Shown here piece after piece: positions 48,276 to 60,150 of a DNA stretch of 64,000 bases. The stretch's first letter is position 1. Each line of letters opens with the position of its first letter. Position numbers and translations under genes: made by a program. Where the stretch lies: positions 202,685,741 to 202,749,740 of the forward strand of contig CM041465.1 of the NCBI GenBank assembly GCA_023213395.1, read 5' to 3'. The notes beneath the pieces are model-generated. The model had not been told where the DNA came from. It did no database searches and worked only from the letters and a program-made list of their open reading frames with translations. The DNA is from Cycas panzhihuaensis. Lineage: Eukaryota > Cycadophyta.

Positions 48276-48287
48276 TGGTATCAGAGC
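48276..48287 (+). promoter_or_regulatory. Primer binding site of E
   Basis: TGGTATCAGAGC is a perfect initiator tRNA-Met complement two bases after the LTR. Confidence 0.95.
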
Positions 48288-50222
48288 TAGAAGGCAATCT
48301 ATTCACTCCATTCCACTTGCATGGAGTCATTTTACCTCTCCTTCACCTTTAATGTGAAGTATTGAGAGTGCATTCATCATTTTTAACATCTTGAGAGCTT
48401 AAAATTATATTACTTTATATATTGCTACTTTTTCTATGTGTGAAAAAAATTATAGGTGAAGAATATTGGTTTTTGAAACCATTCAACTACCGGAATGGTC
48501 CCGAAAATATTAAAGGCTTAAAATTTCATGAAAAATTTAACTATCTCATATTTTGATGAAATTTGACATGCAAGGTTGACTTGACCAAAGGATCATTTTT
48601 ATTTTTTGGAGTAACTTTAGATTTATCTAGCAACAATGAGTTTTAGCTAAGACAAAAGGGTAAAATTTATAGATAAGTGATTTAAGGCACTTTTCCAAAT
48701 GAAATCCTTTAATTATAAGCTAAAAATCTAAAAGTTTTATTAAGAGATCTGGTATATTTATGTCTTAGGATAATTTAAAAATAAATCTTATCAAATTTCA
48801 TCCATTGGTTAGTGAGATCTATGTAGTTTTCTCACGGTTGCTGAATTTGCTTACTCAACTCCACAAAGAACATTGCGAGGGAATTTTGGATAATTTTTTG
48901 GCTGATTTTAGAGATGGTGTAGAAGGGAAAGTTGATGTATGTATCAAAGCATAACTTTTTACATATTAAAGTTTGGATTCTGAGGTAGTAGATCTGGTAT
49001 GATTCAACTTTTGTGTTTTTTGGGCAAAAATTATTTTATGCCTTTTCAGAAATCTAACTTTACTACTCTATCAGAATTGATATTTTGAACACTTTTCACT
49101 TTTGTCATAAATTTATATTTCATCATTTAGGCCTTCATATTTGTAATTTTTAGAAAATTATGCTAATTTATCATTATTTATAAATTTTATAAAAAAATCA
49201 TAAAATAGGCAAAATAACATGTATATAGATTTAAAAAATTAGCATTTTAGTGGAAAGTTAATTCACTTTTTATCCCATTGTGGCTTTTGTATTAAAATTT
49301 CTAAATATATATTTAGAAACATTATACTAAAGTAAGGAAAACCTTGGATCAGAAACAATATCTGGTTTCCCTTCTAAATCTAGTATGCTATTTCTATTTG
49401 CACACGTAGCATAAAGCATCATAAAAGTAGCAACAACAACAAAGCAAGCACAAAAAGCAAGCAAGTACATTTGGAAACTTTTCATTTCAGTTTTTAGTTA
49501 TTCAGAAATAACTTACATTATTCCTAAAAGAAATCTCATCTGTACGATCTATACTACCAGTTCTTAACTTATGCACACACTCACCTTGGTTGAAATAGAC
49601 CATGGTTGGCTGAAGTCCAGGCCCTAAGGGAGGTGTGAGTTTCATATTGGGTCTGGTCTTAACTAGAATAGTGGTAGAGGGATATGTTAGCCATACCTAC
49701 AACCTTTAATCAGGGATGATCTTGATAACCACCCAAGAAAATTAAAAACCTTAATGTAAGATTAAAATTATCTCAGTCCAATATCTGTTATAGTCATGGG
49801 ATATGCATGTATTATTTAACTCTTCAGAGGAGGTATATAGCTGCTTACTAGTAAACTGGATGAGGACTGGGAGTACTTGGGCTCCATTGTGACTTGGATT
49901 TTATCACGAAGCAAAGGTGTGTGTATCGTAGGTGAAGGCCCTAATTGTATACTAAAAGCCTTAAGCATAGAAAATTCACCTACCTTTGGATATAAGTGAG
50001 AGATTAGTGGCATGACACATCACCACTCTTTGACAACTGTACATTAGGCCTCATTCTTGCATCATTGCTTATGCTTATTTTTCATAGTTGTTGAAAAATA
50101 CTTAATCATTGCTTACTTATCATCATAGCATTTATTTCTACATCCCTGTTGTGCCAGGTGTATTAGCCATGCGTTTCGATGGCACATACTTCTATCATCT
50201 CTTCTACTTCTTCATCATCATC
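48288..50222 (+). other. Long leader of copia E
   Basis: About 1.9 kb lie between the primer site and gag. AT-rich, no coding similarity on either strand. Copia leaders are usually far shorter. Confidence 0.7.
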
Positions 50223-51330
50223 ATGTCATCTCAATTCAAGGAAAATATTAACTACATATTGAAAGGCAAAGAAAATTAGGATTTATGGTACACTAAAGTT
50301 AAAAATGCTACAAAGTATGAAGGCCTTTAGACAACCCACTTGTAGCCTACACCCATCATACCAGTAATGGCTACAACACCTACTTCTGGTGGATTACCCC
50401 CAATAATTGCTACAAATGCTATAGCCAAACTACAATGGGAGATAGATGATGAAAAGATTCATGTAGGAATTTTGTTGGTCATTGATCACTCCTTACACAA
50501 CTTGATTAATGAAGAGCAACATGATATAGCCTGGAAGGTCCTTAAAGTTCTCAAGAAGAACTTTGATATTAAGTCAGATTTAGAATTTGTTCATCTTGTT
50601 CTAAAACTGAACAAATTAAAAATATAGAAGGGACGAGCTCATGAGATAATAAATCTCCTTTAACCAATCAAGTATGCAATTAATAAAGATTTTAAGACCC
50701 AATGTATCACTTAGGCATTCTTAATCTAGTCATGTCTACTTGTCCCTGCTTGGAAGTCTTCAATCTAGTAGAACATTGAAGACACTCAACTTCAAAGCAT
50801 TTATTGAGAAGTTCATAGAATTTAACAAGACCTTTGATACTAACTTCGTAGCCTTAGACTCTCTTCTCGATGCAACCTTTGAGGTGGAAGAAGAAGCTTG
50901 TTACACTAAAAATCAAGGTCCCTCTCATGGCAGAGGAAATAAGTAAGCAAGAGGAAGAGGAAGAAACATGGGAAGTTGTCCACAAGGTCAATTAAATCCT
51001 CAGTCACAACCTTGACAGTCTCAAAGCTAAAGGTCACCTCAACAAAGAGCAAGATAGTCAAGCCAAACTAGTACCTCTTCAAGGACTGGTAATTGAACTA
51101 TTATATGTGATCAATGTAACCGTAAAGGACACTTAGTAAAATACTACAAAACTATCACTTATAAGTTAGCCAAGTTCCAACCAAAATATGGAGCTTACAA
51201 TGTTGAAAAAACTTATGAAGAATCCTTTAGTGGTGCAGGTTTTGTACAAGCATACTTTCAAAAAATTGAGGGATCTTCAACATCAAATGCCATTGACCAA
51301 CTAAAGAAATACATTGAAGCTCGATGTGGA
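50223..51330 (+). pseudogene. gag: E gag
   Basis: It starts ATG at 50223 ('MSSQFKENINYILKGKEN', then a stop where Trp or Gln is likely). It is in frame with the open part at 50367-50624, which has 'WKVLKVLKKNF'. After a frameshift the zinc knuckle at 51106-51150 reads 'CDQCNRKGHLVKYY', with the last Cys of CX2CX4HX4C changed to Tyr. Confidence 0.85.
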
Positions 51331-52700
51331 TATATCACTTATGAATTCCCTTCTCCAATGCCAAGCCCTATTAGAATTGCAAATAGTATGGCTTCAATCG
51401 AAGGACAGTGGATCATGGATATAGGAGCAACTCAACATATGACGTGTAATTGCAGTCTATATCAAATATTTGACTCAAATGTTTAAGGAGTTATTCACAT
51501 GGCTAATAAATCATAATAACCTATTGAAGGAATTGGTAACATTTGTGTGAAACTCCCAGGTTTGAAAGATTTTATATTGCTTGATGTCTGATACATACCC
51601 AATCTTAAACAAAACCTACTCTCCTTATCTACACTTATTTCTCATGGATTTAATATGAGTGTAACTATAAATGACCAGACTCTCTAGGTCATTCACCCTC
51701 CAACTGATTAAGTGGTCATGAATGGATATCTCTCTAGCAAACTATTTTTACTAAATGACTCTCTATCTTCTGAAGCCCATTGTGCCCAAAGCCCTTGTGT
51801 TGATGAAGAATTTACATTTAATTCCATCTTGACCCATCTAATATTATTACCAGAAGCTCTTTGGCATGCTTGCATGGGCCATGTTTACATTGATAGACTT
51901 AGAGATCTTTCTAATACTCTTCCAAATCTTCCAAAGTTCTCCTCTAAGCCCTTTAAATGTGAAGCTTGTATCATTACAAAATCTCATTGACAACCCTTTC
52001 CCAAAAGTCAGTGGAAATTAAGCCATCAATTACAATTAGTACACTCTAATCTGTGTGGACTAATGCCCATTTCCTCACTAAAGGGAAAATTATATTATAT
52101 CTCTTTGATTAATGATTTCACTAGAAAAGTATGGGTAGCATTTCTACATAAGAAAGATGAAGCCTTCAATGTATTCAAAGAATTCAAAACCCTCATTGAA
52201 AAAGAGTTAGGTTATCAACTCAAATGTCTTCAAACTGATAATGGTAGTGATTATACCTCATATGAGTTTGAAATCTACCTTCGAGACAATGGCATTAAGC
52301 ATCAAACAATAATAGTTGGTACCCCATAGCAAAATGGAGTTGCTGAGTGCATGAACAGGATAATCATAAACATGGCTCGAGCTATGTTGGTATACAAAAA
52401 TGTACTTGCCTACCTATAGGCTGAAGCAATCTGGATAGTTGTTTATTATATCAATGTTGTTAGCCCATCAAAGTAAGGACAAGCACCTAATGAAAAGTGG
52501 TTAGGATAAGCCCCCATTATTCACTACTTCAAAACTTTTGGCTCTACATATTATGCCCACATTCTAGATGTAGATCGAAATAAACTCCAGCCAAGGACAC
52601 TTAAAGGTATCTTTGTTGGATACCCTATGGATAAGAAAGGGTATAAGGTTTTTATACCTTCATAACAAAAAGTCATTGTTATCAGAGATATCATTTTTGT
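51331..52700 (+). pseudogene. pol: E protease and integrase
   Basis: The protease site reads 'QWIMDIGATQHMTCN' (51406-51450), with DIGA for the usual D[S/T]GA. The integrase zinc part is 'ALWHACMGHVYIDRL...FKCEACIITKSH' (51850-51990). The core follows: 'LINDFTRKVWVAFLHKK' (52105-52155), 'LQTDNGSDYTSYEFE' with Asp (52230), and 'QNGVAECMNRI' with Glu (52330). Stops at likely Gln, Trp and Arg sites break the frame. Confidence 0.9.
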
Positions 52701-52999
52701 GGAGACAGAGGATCAGTTACTTAAATTACACTCCAAAGTACCCTTACGCTGCTATAATCATGTTATCAAGTATGATGTTTAGATTCTAAAATTTGATGGG
52801 GGGGATAGACATAAATTACTCCAAAGATTGGAAGTTGACAATAAAGCCTTAGCGGATAAAAGTTGTGACTCTAAACTGATGAGTGCATATCCAGCACCAT
52901 CCTTTAAAGATGTTAGAGTTGACAAAGGTAAATCTATTATAGAAGAACCATCATCTCAACCTATAGTCGACAAAGATAAAACAATGGTAGAAGGACCAT

Positions 53000-54730
53000 T
53001 TTCTTCAGGCATATGAACATCATCCTAAAAAATGATTATTTTAGTGAACATAATGAAAACCAAGGACTTGAGGAAATAAGGACCTCATTCCCAACTCAAG
53101 GATCTTAAGAAGCCCACCAACTCAATAAGGACATATGACTAGATGAGGTGGATAAAACTGGCATTCAAAGTGCCCATAGAATAAGCATATAGGAATCATT
53201 ATATATTAAGTTTGAACCAATAGAACTGCATCTTATTTTTAATGAAGAGCCCCTAATGAACCAAGAAGCTGTAAAGCATACAACTTGGAGAAATTCCATG
53301 AATGAAGAGTACTAATCTCTTATCAAGAATGGTACATGGGAGCTCATTGATCTACCACTTGGTAGAGAGGTAGTTCAAAATAAAAAGATGTTCAAAAACA
53401 GATATAGATTAGATGACAACCTTAAAAAACATAAAGCAAGGTTGGTAGCTAAAGGATTCACACAAAGGGAAGGCATCAACTACACTGAAGCCTTTGCACC
53501 TACAACCAAGTGCCCTATAATTAGAACTCTTGTGGCTTTAGTAGCTCAACAGAGTTGCAAAATCTACCAACTCGATATTAAGACCGTGTTTCTCAATGGA
53601 GATCTTGAAAAAGAAATTTATATGGCTTAGCCAGAAGGATATGAGATCGAAGGTCAAGAGCATAAGATTTGCAGGCTCAGAAAGTCCTTGTACGGTCTTG
53701 TACGGCCTTAAACAAGCCCTTGATACTTGGTTTTCTAAGTTGTCTAAAAGAATGAGACAACTTAGATACGAGGTTTGTGACTACCAAGATATTGATATAA
53801 CATTTTTCATCAAGTGCCATAAAGATAAAGTCACTTATCTCATAATCTTTGTAGATGATATGCTAGTAATGGGTAATAGTGAACAGGCCATAAGCTAGCT
53901 AAAAAAGGACCTTGGAAAAATGTTTAAATTGTCTGACCTTGGTTTGATGAAATATTACTTGGGAATTGAAGTAACATAAAAGAATAGAAAAAAATTTCTC
54001 TCCCAAGAAAAATACATCAATGATATTCTAACTAAATTTTAGTTAGAAGATGCTCGACCAGTGGTTTTACCTATGGACCCTAATACCAAACTCTCAGTTA
54101 AAAGTAACACTAGGGAGGTAGATACAATACTCTACAGGAAACTTGTAGGTAGTCTCATCCACACTACTAATATAAGGCTAGATATTGCACACTCAGTTGA
54201 CATTCTTGCTCATTACATGACAAATCCTAGGCAGAATCATTGGCAGGCAGCAATACGAGTGTTGAGATACCTTAAGACGACCAACAAATATAGTTTGTTG
54301 TATAAACCTAATTCATACTTCGAGGTTTTTATATACATAGACTTAGACTTTATAGGAGATAAAGATACAGGAAAATCTATGTCTAGGTATGTAACATTTC
54401 TTGGAATAACACCAATATCATGGAGATCTAGATGATAGAAGATAGTTATATATTCAACTGTTGAAGCTGAATACATTGTTGCTTCTAAGACCAGTAAGGG
54501 GGTGATATGGCTAAGAAAATTATTGGAAACATTGAATATCACCTAAACAAGTCTTACGAGTCTTCATGTGGATAATCAATCAATAATCTAGAAGGCAGAA
54601 AATCCTATATTTCATGATCGTACTAAATATATAAGTATGAAAGTCCATAGAATTAGAGAACTTGTTCATGATGGATTCAACTAGAATACTATCCCACAGT
54701 AAATCAAGTGGCCAATATCTTCACCAAATA
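53000..54730 (+). pseudogene. pol: E reverse transcriptase and RNase H
   Basis: The RT N-terminus is near 53285 ('WRNSMNEEY'). It continues 'ARLVAKGFTQREGINYTEAF' (53440-53500) and, after a small frame change, 'LIIFVDDMLVMGN' (53850-53875) with an intact FVDD. 'SLIHTTNIRLDIAHSV' follows. RNase H has 'STVEAEYIVASKTSKGVIWL' (54455-54515) and 'LHVDNQSII' near 54563. It ends near 54730. Confidence 0.9.
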
Positions 54731-55244
54731 GCTATAAAAGGCGAAGTTTGAATAGTTCCAAAGGTAGCTCAGCCTTAGGACCTCCGTCTTTGACTGATCA
54801 AAGAAGATGGCAATAGGATCATCATACTTTGTTCTCTTCATGAAAACCCCTTATGGGCGCGGAAGAATAAGAGTAAGTCTTTGCTCTATCTTATTTGTGA
54901 AAATCCCATGTGGACACAAAAGGATAAGGGTTGTACTAGTTTTAAAAAATTGAAACCTTTAAAAACCTAAAAAGGCATAGAAGATGACCAAACAATATAT
55001 GGAGACTTAGTAGATTAAGCTGCATATTTAAGCTGCTTAGCTATCAAGCTACATCAAAGAGCCACCTTAGTTATTTTGATTTATAAAAAGGGCTATAGAT
55101 CTTAGAAAGTTCATGGGTTTTTATTTCTCATGAGGGTTTTTCCATAAAAGTGTCATTTAGAATTTCAATGTATTAATGAGACTCAAATGAAGACCTCATA
55201 GAATAGATTTTCTCAAAATGACCTCCCACCATTAAGGGGAGGAT
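54731..55244 (+). other. E 3' untranslated region and polypurine tract
   Basis: About 500 bases without a frame. The purine tract 'aaggggagga' at 55234-55243 directly precedes the LTR. Collinear with 15050-15223 in E2, which is shorter. Confidence 0.8.
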
Positions 55245-55555
55245 TGAAATAGGTTAATGTATTAAGGTCATTTATGTAGATTAATTATGTGACCTTAGGA
55301 TATATTATTAGTATTAGTCTCTTAATGAAATACACTTTATGTACATTTAGATATAATTTCAGGTTTATGTCATTAGGTGGAAAAATCCTAACCCTAATGC
55401 TCACCCTCAATAATAAAAGGCAAAATCTCAAAGAGGGAGTCATTATTCATTCTCACCTCCAAGCTTATTTTCATATATTATTTCACTTCCTTTTCACTCT
55501 CCATTGCCATTGTGTATATATGAGTGATTTATTCCCTAGATCCATCCTTCGTTCA
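55245..55555 (+). repeat. E 3' LTR
   Basis: TGAAATAGG...CCTTCGTTCA, followed by CCTAT (55556-55560). Confidence 0.95.
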
Positions 55556-55560
55556 CCTAT

Positions 55561-56637
55561 AGCCAGGTTGTTAGGCTTGTGGAGGACCTGCCCTATAGAA
55601 GAGAAGTGATAATGATGAAAAGGATTTATTGACTAAGATCCAAGGTTGGTACAGGGCCAACGAAGGACTCCACTAGGGGACTGGGTCCTAATGAGAGCAA
55701 AATAGGTTAAAATGATTATGAAAAATGGATCTATCTCATCAAAACAAGTCTATGGAGTATAAACATGGATAAAGGTTTGAGCGGGTAAAAAATGAGGACA
55801 AAAGGCTCCTAATGAACACTAGAAGGATATAATAAATACTTAAAAAGGCAAGGAAAGTGGCATCAGGGGACCAAAATAGGTCAAGACCCTAAAGGAAACA
55901 AGGATAGGCTAAAAGAGATGATCCTGATTACTCCATTAGAATGGAAAAAAGCTGCAGAGCCTTAGGGAGCCTGATGAATAAAGGAGGAACAAGTGATAAG
56001 AAACAGATTCATTTTCACATCTACCCATGAGATTTGGAGAGGAAGGAGTCTACTATCCTTAAGTTGTCACCTAGAGATGAGCTAGGTAGAGGAGATCTGA
56101 CCATTGAATCATCATGTTGAGGGAGTCATTAGGATCATAGATGAGCAATGGAAGCACTCAATCCAAACCCTATACATGGATCCTAACCCTAACCTTTTTA
56201 TTTGTATCTTTCTATTATGTGCTTTTTAGAGCTAGGCTGTGCCTATTTTAAGAGGTAGAAGGCCTAATAGGACCCAATTAAGGGCTTGTAAGAGGCTAGA
56301 TCAAGGTTATAGTAGGCCCTAGTCCCAATGGACTAGACATTTGTCTAGTTTTTCTTTATTTTTTATATATTTTTTATTTTTTAGATAGAATATTTGTGGT
56401 ACCATAAATCTTCCTATGGTATTATAGATGCTCCTATAGGGCACAGAGAAAATCTATAGGGCCTGTAGATTTATTCGCAATGTCACAAATAAATCTCTAA
56501 GGTAAAGGCAGAAAGGGAAATTTATAATTTTTTTTTTATTTGATTTGATTTTTTTGATTGTTTTAGCTTCATGGCGAGGTGTTCTTTGCTCTATATGGTA
56601 ATAGATGATTTATTAATGATGTGGTGGATGTTTCTAG
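55561..56637. other. F2 upstream region and presumed first intron of the antisense gene
   Basis: It corresponds to F1 9260-10300. Near 56010 it has GAATAAAGG where F1 has TATATAAGG, then the shared 'GATTCATTTTCAC'. The inverted repeat AGATTTATT (56467-56475) and AATAAATCT (56488-56496) lies where F1 has its hairpins. Exon 1 could not be identified. Confidence 0.55.
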
Positions 56638-58240
56638 GCTATAATAGTGGTGGATAATTATAAAAATATTAGACCATTAATGTTGGGCTTTATGGAGTTG
56701 ATGGAGGGCTGTGATCGAGTGATACTGAGGTATTGCAGTTTGCTTTGACTAGTTTTCTCATGACAGTAAGCTTTAGACTAGGCACTATTGATTAATATAG
56801 TCTCTTACTAGGATCATTGACTACATATCTTCCATCTCCTATGAGTGGGAGATATCACCGTTACCTCAGTTGATATGAGGAGGATTATGGAGGTCCCTAT
56901 TAATGGGGCAATGGTTGTGTTGGGGACATTGCCTAATACTAATGCAACATATAAATAGGTAGCTAGGTTTTTTTATGGGTAGGGGCATTAGGACTAGAGA
57001 GAGCTATCACTTAGGATGATTATAGTAGCGAATATTCCTCAAGTGAGAAAGATGATTATCTTCACTATTCTGTTCTAGATTTATCAAAAATAGAACTATA
57101 GAGACGTCCTGAGAGGTTAGATGGACACCATTAGGAGGTGTGAGATAGGATAAAGGTTAGACTAGGCCACTTTGATAGTCGCCAACCTTACTACTCAACT
57201 CAACCAGATTTGAGCCACCAAACAGGGAAGACTTTCCTACTATTCCCTACTACAGTACTAGTTTTTCGATCACTTCCATGGAGTAGGACTAGTGATAAGG
57301 CCATAAGTGATACTAGCTAGTGCTCCCCTCCTCTATTGATGGCCATCATGGTTTAAGAGCATAAGAGATTGACATAGGTCAAGAGATTGGTTACAACAAC
57401 ATCCTTAGATATGCTCATGATCAATGACTACATAAGCCAGCCATATTGCATCATTCATTAGGATAGTAATGCAGAGGAGGGAGAGGCTATAAGGGACCTA
57501 GCAGTGGAGTTGGGGGAGGATGATAATCAAGGAGAGGTAGTTATTGATCTGGAGGTGGATGCAGCATTAGCAATTGTAGGAGAGGTAGCCATAACTGCAA
57601 CAAGGGCAAATATCTTAAGAGTATAGGAGGCAACACCTAGAGAGGCACCAACTGCCCCTGGAGATGAGGTCTTGGGTGTAGAGGAGGCAAGGTACTAGTT
57701 ATTCCAAGAGGTAATTTCTTTCATTTTTAGCTATGCCTTCGATTTATAGATATTTGATTGAGGGATATATGATGTTATTATTTATGGTTATGGATTTTAT
57801 CTTTATATTCCACACTGACATATGGACTTGCATAGTTGGCAGGTGGATGAATCATTGGGGACCTAATTGGTAGGGCCATAGCTAAGTTGTTCCCATAAGT
57901 ATATGAGGAGGGGAAACCTCTTATTATAGATAGTGGGGAGCTAGGCTTGACATGACCTCACACTACCACTTTGATCCCTATCATCTATGTCTAGCATATT
58001 TGGGATGTAGAGGCCCAGGAGAGACAAACGAGGGAGGATTGTTTATGGATAGAGAGAGACTAACTCTAGGCTGAGATGGGCTGGCTATAGGTTTGGGTGC
58101 AAGTTCTAGAGGCCTAAGTAGGTGATAGAGAGGAAGATTTAGGAGCTGAGATGAGTGTCGTAATGCTAGAGGAGCGACTCAGGGGGCTCCAAGAGGAGCG
58201 AGACTATCTACAGACATGCTACGACTAGCTGGTGGACTAA
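56638..58240 (+). pseudogene. F2 antisense gene: plant-mobile-domain-like with coiled-coil tail (exons 2 and 3)
   Basis: Exon 2 (56638-57710) follows an acceptor-like TTTCTAG. 'VVDNYKNIRPLMLGFMELME' aligns with the F1 exon 2 start. 'VGDITVTSVDMRRIMEVPIN' matches the F1 PMD core. At exactly 126 codons from the exon start both copies read similar text (F2 'MIIVANIPQVRKMIIFTILF', F1 'MMVMSRIPRVRKLITLCILF'), then a stop (TAG here, TGA in F1), so the ancestral codon was probably TGG. 'FFDHFHGVGL' follows. Exon 3 (57843-58240) has 'LFP.VYEEG' and the coiled coil 'EERLRGLQEERDYLQTCYD', ending in Asp-stop as in F1. Stops and at least two frameshifts make it a pseudogene. Confidence 0.78.
57711..57842 (+). 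other. Inferred intron 2 of the F2 antisense gene
   Basis: CAAGAG|GTAATTTC at 57710/57711 and ..GTTGGCAG|GTGG at 57842/57843. The length of 132 nt and place match the 108-nt intron of F1. Confidence 0.6.
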
Positions 58241-59160
58241 ATGGTGGCCATGTCCTCTCATTACTACACCCATACAGAGGAGGTAGGGAGATAAGGAGAA
58301 TGAGGCCGGGACCTCACAAAGGCATCAGAGGAGCCTAGTCCCCAAGTGAGAGAATAGGGTGGCCTACGGGAGACACCCCATGATCACAACATATTATATG
58401 GGATATTTTGTATCATAGTTTTGATGAGAGGAAATCTTCAGACCTCTAAGGGATTTTATACCACATATATATATGATTATACATCCTCCTTCAAGGATTC
58501 TAGCTTCCTATGGTACATTATTCCAATATATTTTATTCTATTAATGATTATATATAGAGATAAGGGCTAAATTAGTGCCCCATTTTTATGTGAGTTGTTA
58601 ATTTATTTTGATTATTATGGATGTATGGATATACAGGTGCATGATGTAGATGCATAAATGTGTATAGATTTTGTTATGTTACACTGCTTATATATTCTCT
58701 TGTATATTTTCTTTATATGGCATAGAACTCACACAAGGCAGACGTAATCATTGAGTAGGTTAGATAATCTCATGTAGTCCTTGGGCGAGGGTGTCATGTA
58801 TCCCTCATAAGGAGAGTAGTGATATAGGTGAGAAAAGAGAAAAAATGGGTACAGATACCTTAAGAGTCTCACGTGGAGATGAGATTTGTCACAGAAGGCC
58901 CTCTCTAGGTGGAAACTCATACTTAAAAGTGGATAAAGTTTCTTCCTATAGAAGGAGTCAAATATGAGTATAGGGGCGTGTCCCTATGGTGATATGTCCA
59001 ACACTACTCATAGACTAAACAAAGGGCTTTGCTTACTGAGGGGAGATATGACACCTTCAGAAAGGGACATAGTTATCTTGGAAATAAGCAGAGTTACTAA
59101 AAAACTTAAATGCATGTTATGCCTGTAGTGACGGTATTCAACGTCACATTTAAACAGTAG
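58241..59160 (-). other. F2 spacer between deletion junction and antisense gene
   Basis: It corresponds to F1 6580-7554. Near 59140 the minus strand has 'cctaaactactgtttaa'-like text matching the start of the F1 175-bp repeat. No coding frame was seen. Confidence 0.6.
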
Positions 59161-59300
59161 TTTAGGCTCATTCTAGAGTGAGGGACTAGTAGGCCTTACA
59201 TGGTTGGACCCATGAGCAAGATGAGTTTGGTCAAAACCAAATTGATACAAGGGATAACACATGATAGATCACATAGCGGGGCTTCATGTAGGTACAACAG
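59161..59300 (-). other. F2 internal deletion junction (RT to integrase missing)
   Basis: Right of this point is linker-type sequence (F1 3150-3500 equivalent) and left is post-integrase sequence (F1 6580 onward). No RT, RNase H or integrase motif occurs between. About 3 kb of the ancestral element is therefore missing. The exact breakpoint was not resolved. Confidence 0.7.
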
Positions 59301-60150
59301 GCTCTAGTCCTCAATGAAGATCTAGGGCATGAGGGTGAGGCACTCTTACAAGTGGTATATCAGCCTATATGCCTATAAGAAGACATCCACACTGAGTGGG
59401 AAGATGAGGGGAGTGGTTGTTTTAGAACTAGTGACTTGAGAAGTGTCGAAGAGTTAGTGTGAGAGGGAAGGTCCACATGTGATGCCTCCTTAAGTATGCA
59501 AGAAATTAGAGTGACATGTCAGGGAGGAGGCTCATGGTCCTCAACATCTAACTTTGGGTCACTCATGATAGCTAGGTAGCCATAGCTACCTATGCCAATA
59601 GGTGCAAACCTAACTAGATTAGGTTTGGGAGGAGGCAGGGGTTCATCCCAGTGAGGGTTATCCCCTTTAAAAATATTCCCCAAGGAGGGGATAGCCTCAT
59701 TAGGCTTACTATCTTTAGCGTTGAAGATAACCCAACAATTAGGATGAGGAGTACGAGAGGATGGAGACTCATGAGTGACAACCTTAAATTATCCTTTATA
59801 GACAAACTTAAGTTTCCCCCAGTATAAGGAACAAATAGTTCCCATTTGATTGAGCCATAGTTGACCCAATAAGAGGTCATACTTGACATCAATATAAAGC
59901 ATAACAATGTCTGTGAAAATGGTCTTCCCTCTTAATATGAGTGAGAGGGTAATTGTCCCCAAAGGTGACTTCTTGCTCCTATCATATCCTTGGCATTTTT
60001 AAGGGATAGACTCGAGGGCCACTATGCCTAACTCTTTTAGAATGTATATAAGCATAGTATTAACTAAGGAACCATTGTCTACACTGATCCTCTTGATGGT
60101 AAAGTTAAGGGTATTAATAGTAATGATGAATAGGTAGTGCAAAAACTTTT
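59301..60150 (-). pseudogene. pol: F2 protease and linker
   Basis: The active-site block 'RISVDNGSLVNTMLIY' lies near 60090-60040, with DNGS kept where F1 has DNSS. The downstream part (59907-59614) reads 'SSMTSYWVNYGSIKWELFV', aligned to the F1 'LLLGRPWLDQMGAVC' region but badly decayed. The linker motif APIG..YGYLA follows near 59590. Stops are frequent. Confidence 0.75.

Larger units (their letters stand above)
47961..55555 (+). mobile_element. Ty1/copia element E, structurally complete
   Basis: It has two LTRs (313 and 311 bp), a perfect tRNA-Met primer site, gag, protease, integrase, RT, RNase H, a purine tract and CCTAT target duplications over 7595 bp. By eye about one in ten LTR positions differ, mostly C/T or G/A, so the insertion is old. 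Every domain carries stops. It sits in F2, between the antisense gene and the RNase H. Fragment E2 at 13858-15534 belongs to the same family. Confidence 0.95.

Noticed and set aside
56150-56200. Telomere-like 'cctaaccctaacc'.
   Set aside because: Only about two repeat units; not an interstitial telomere array.
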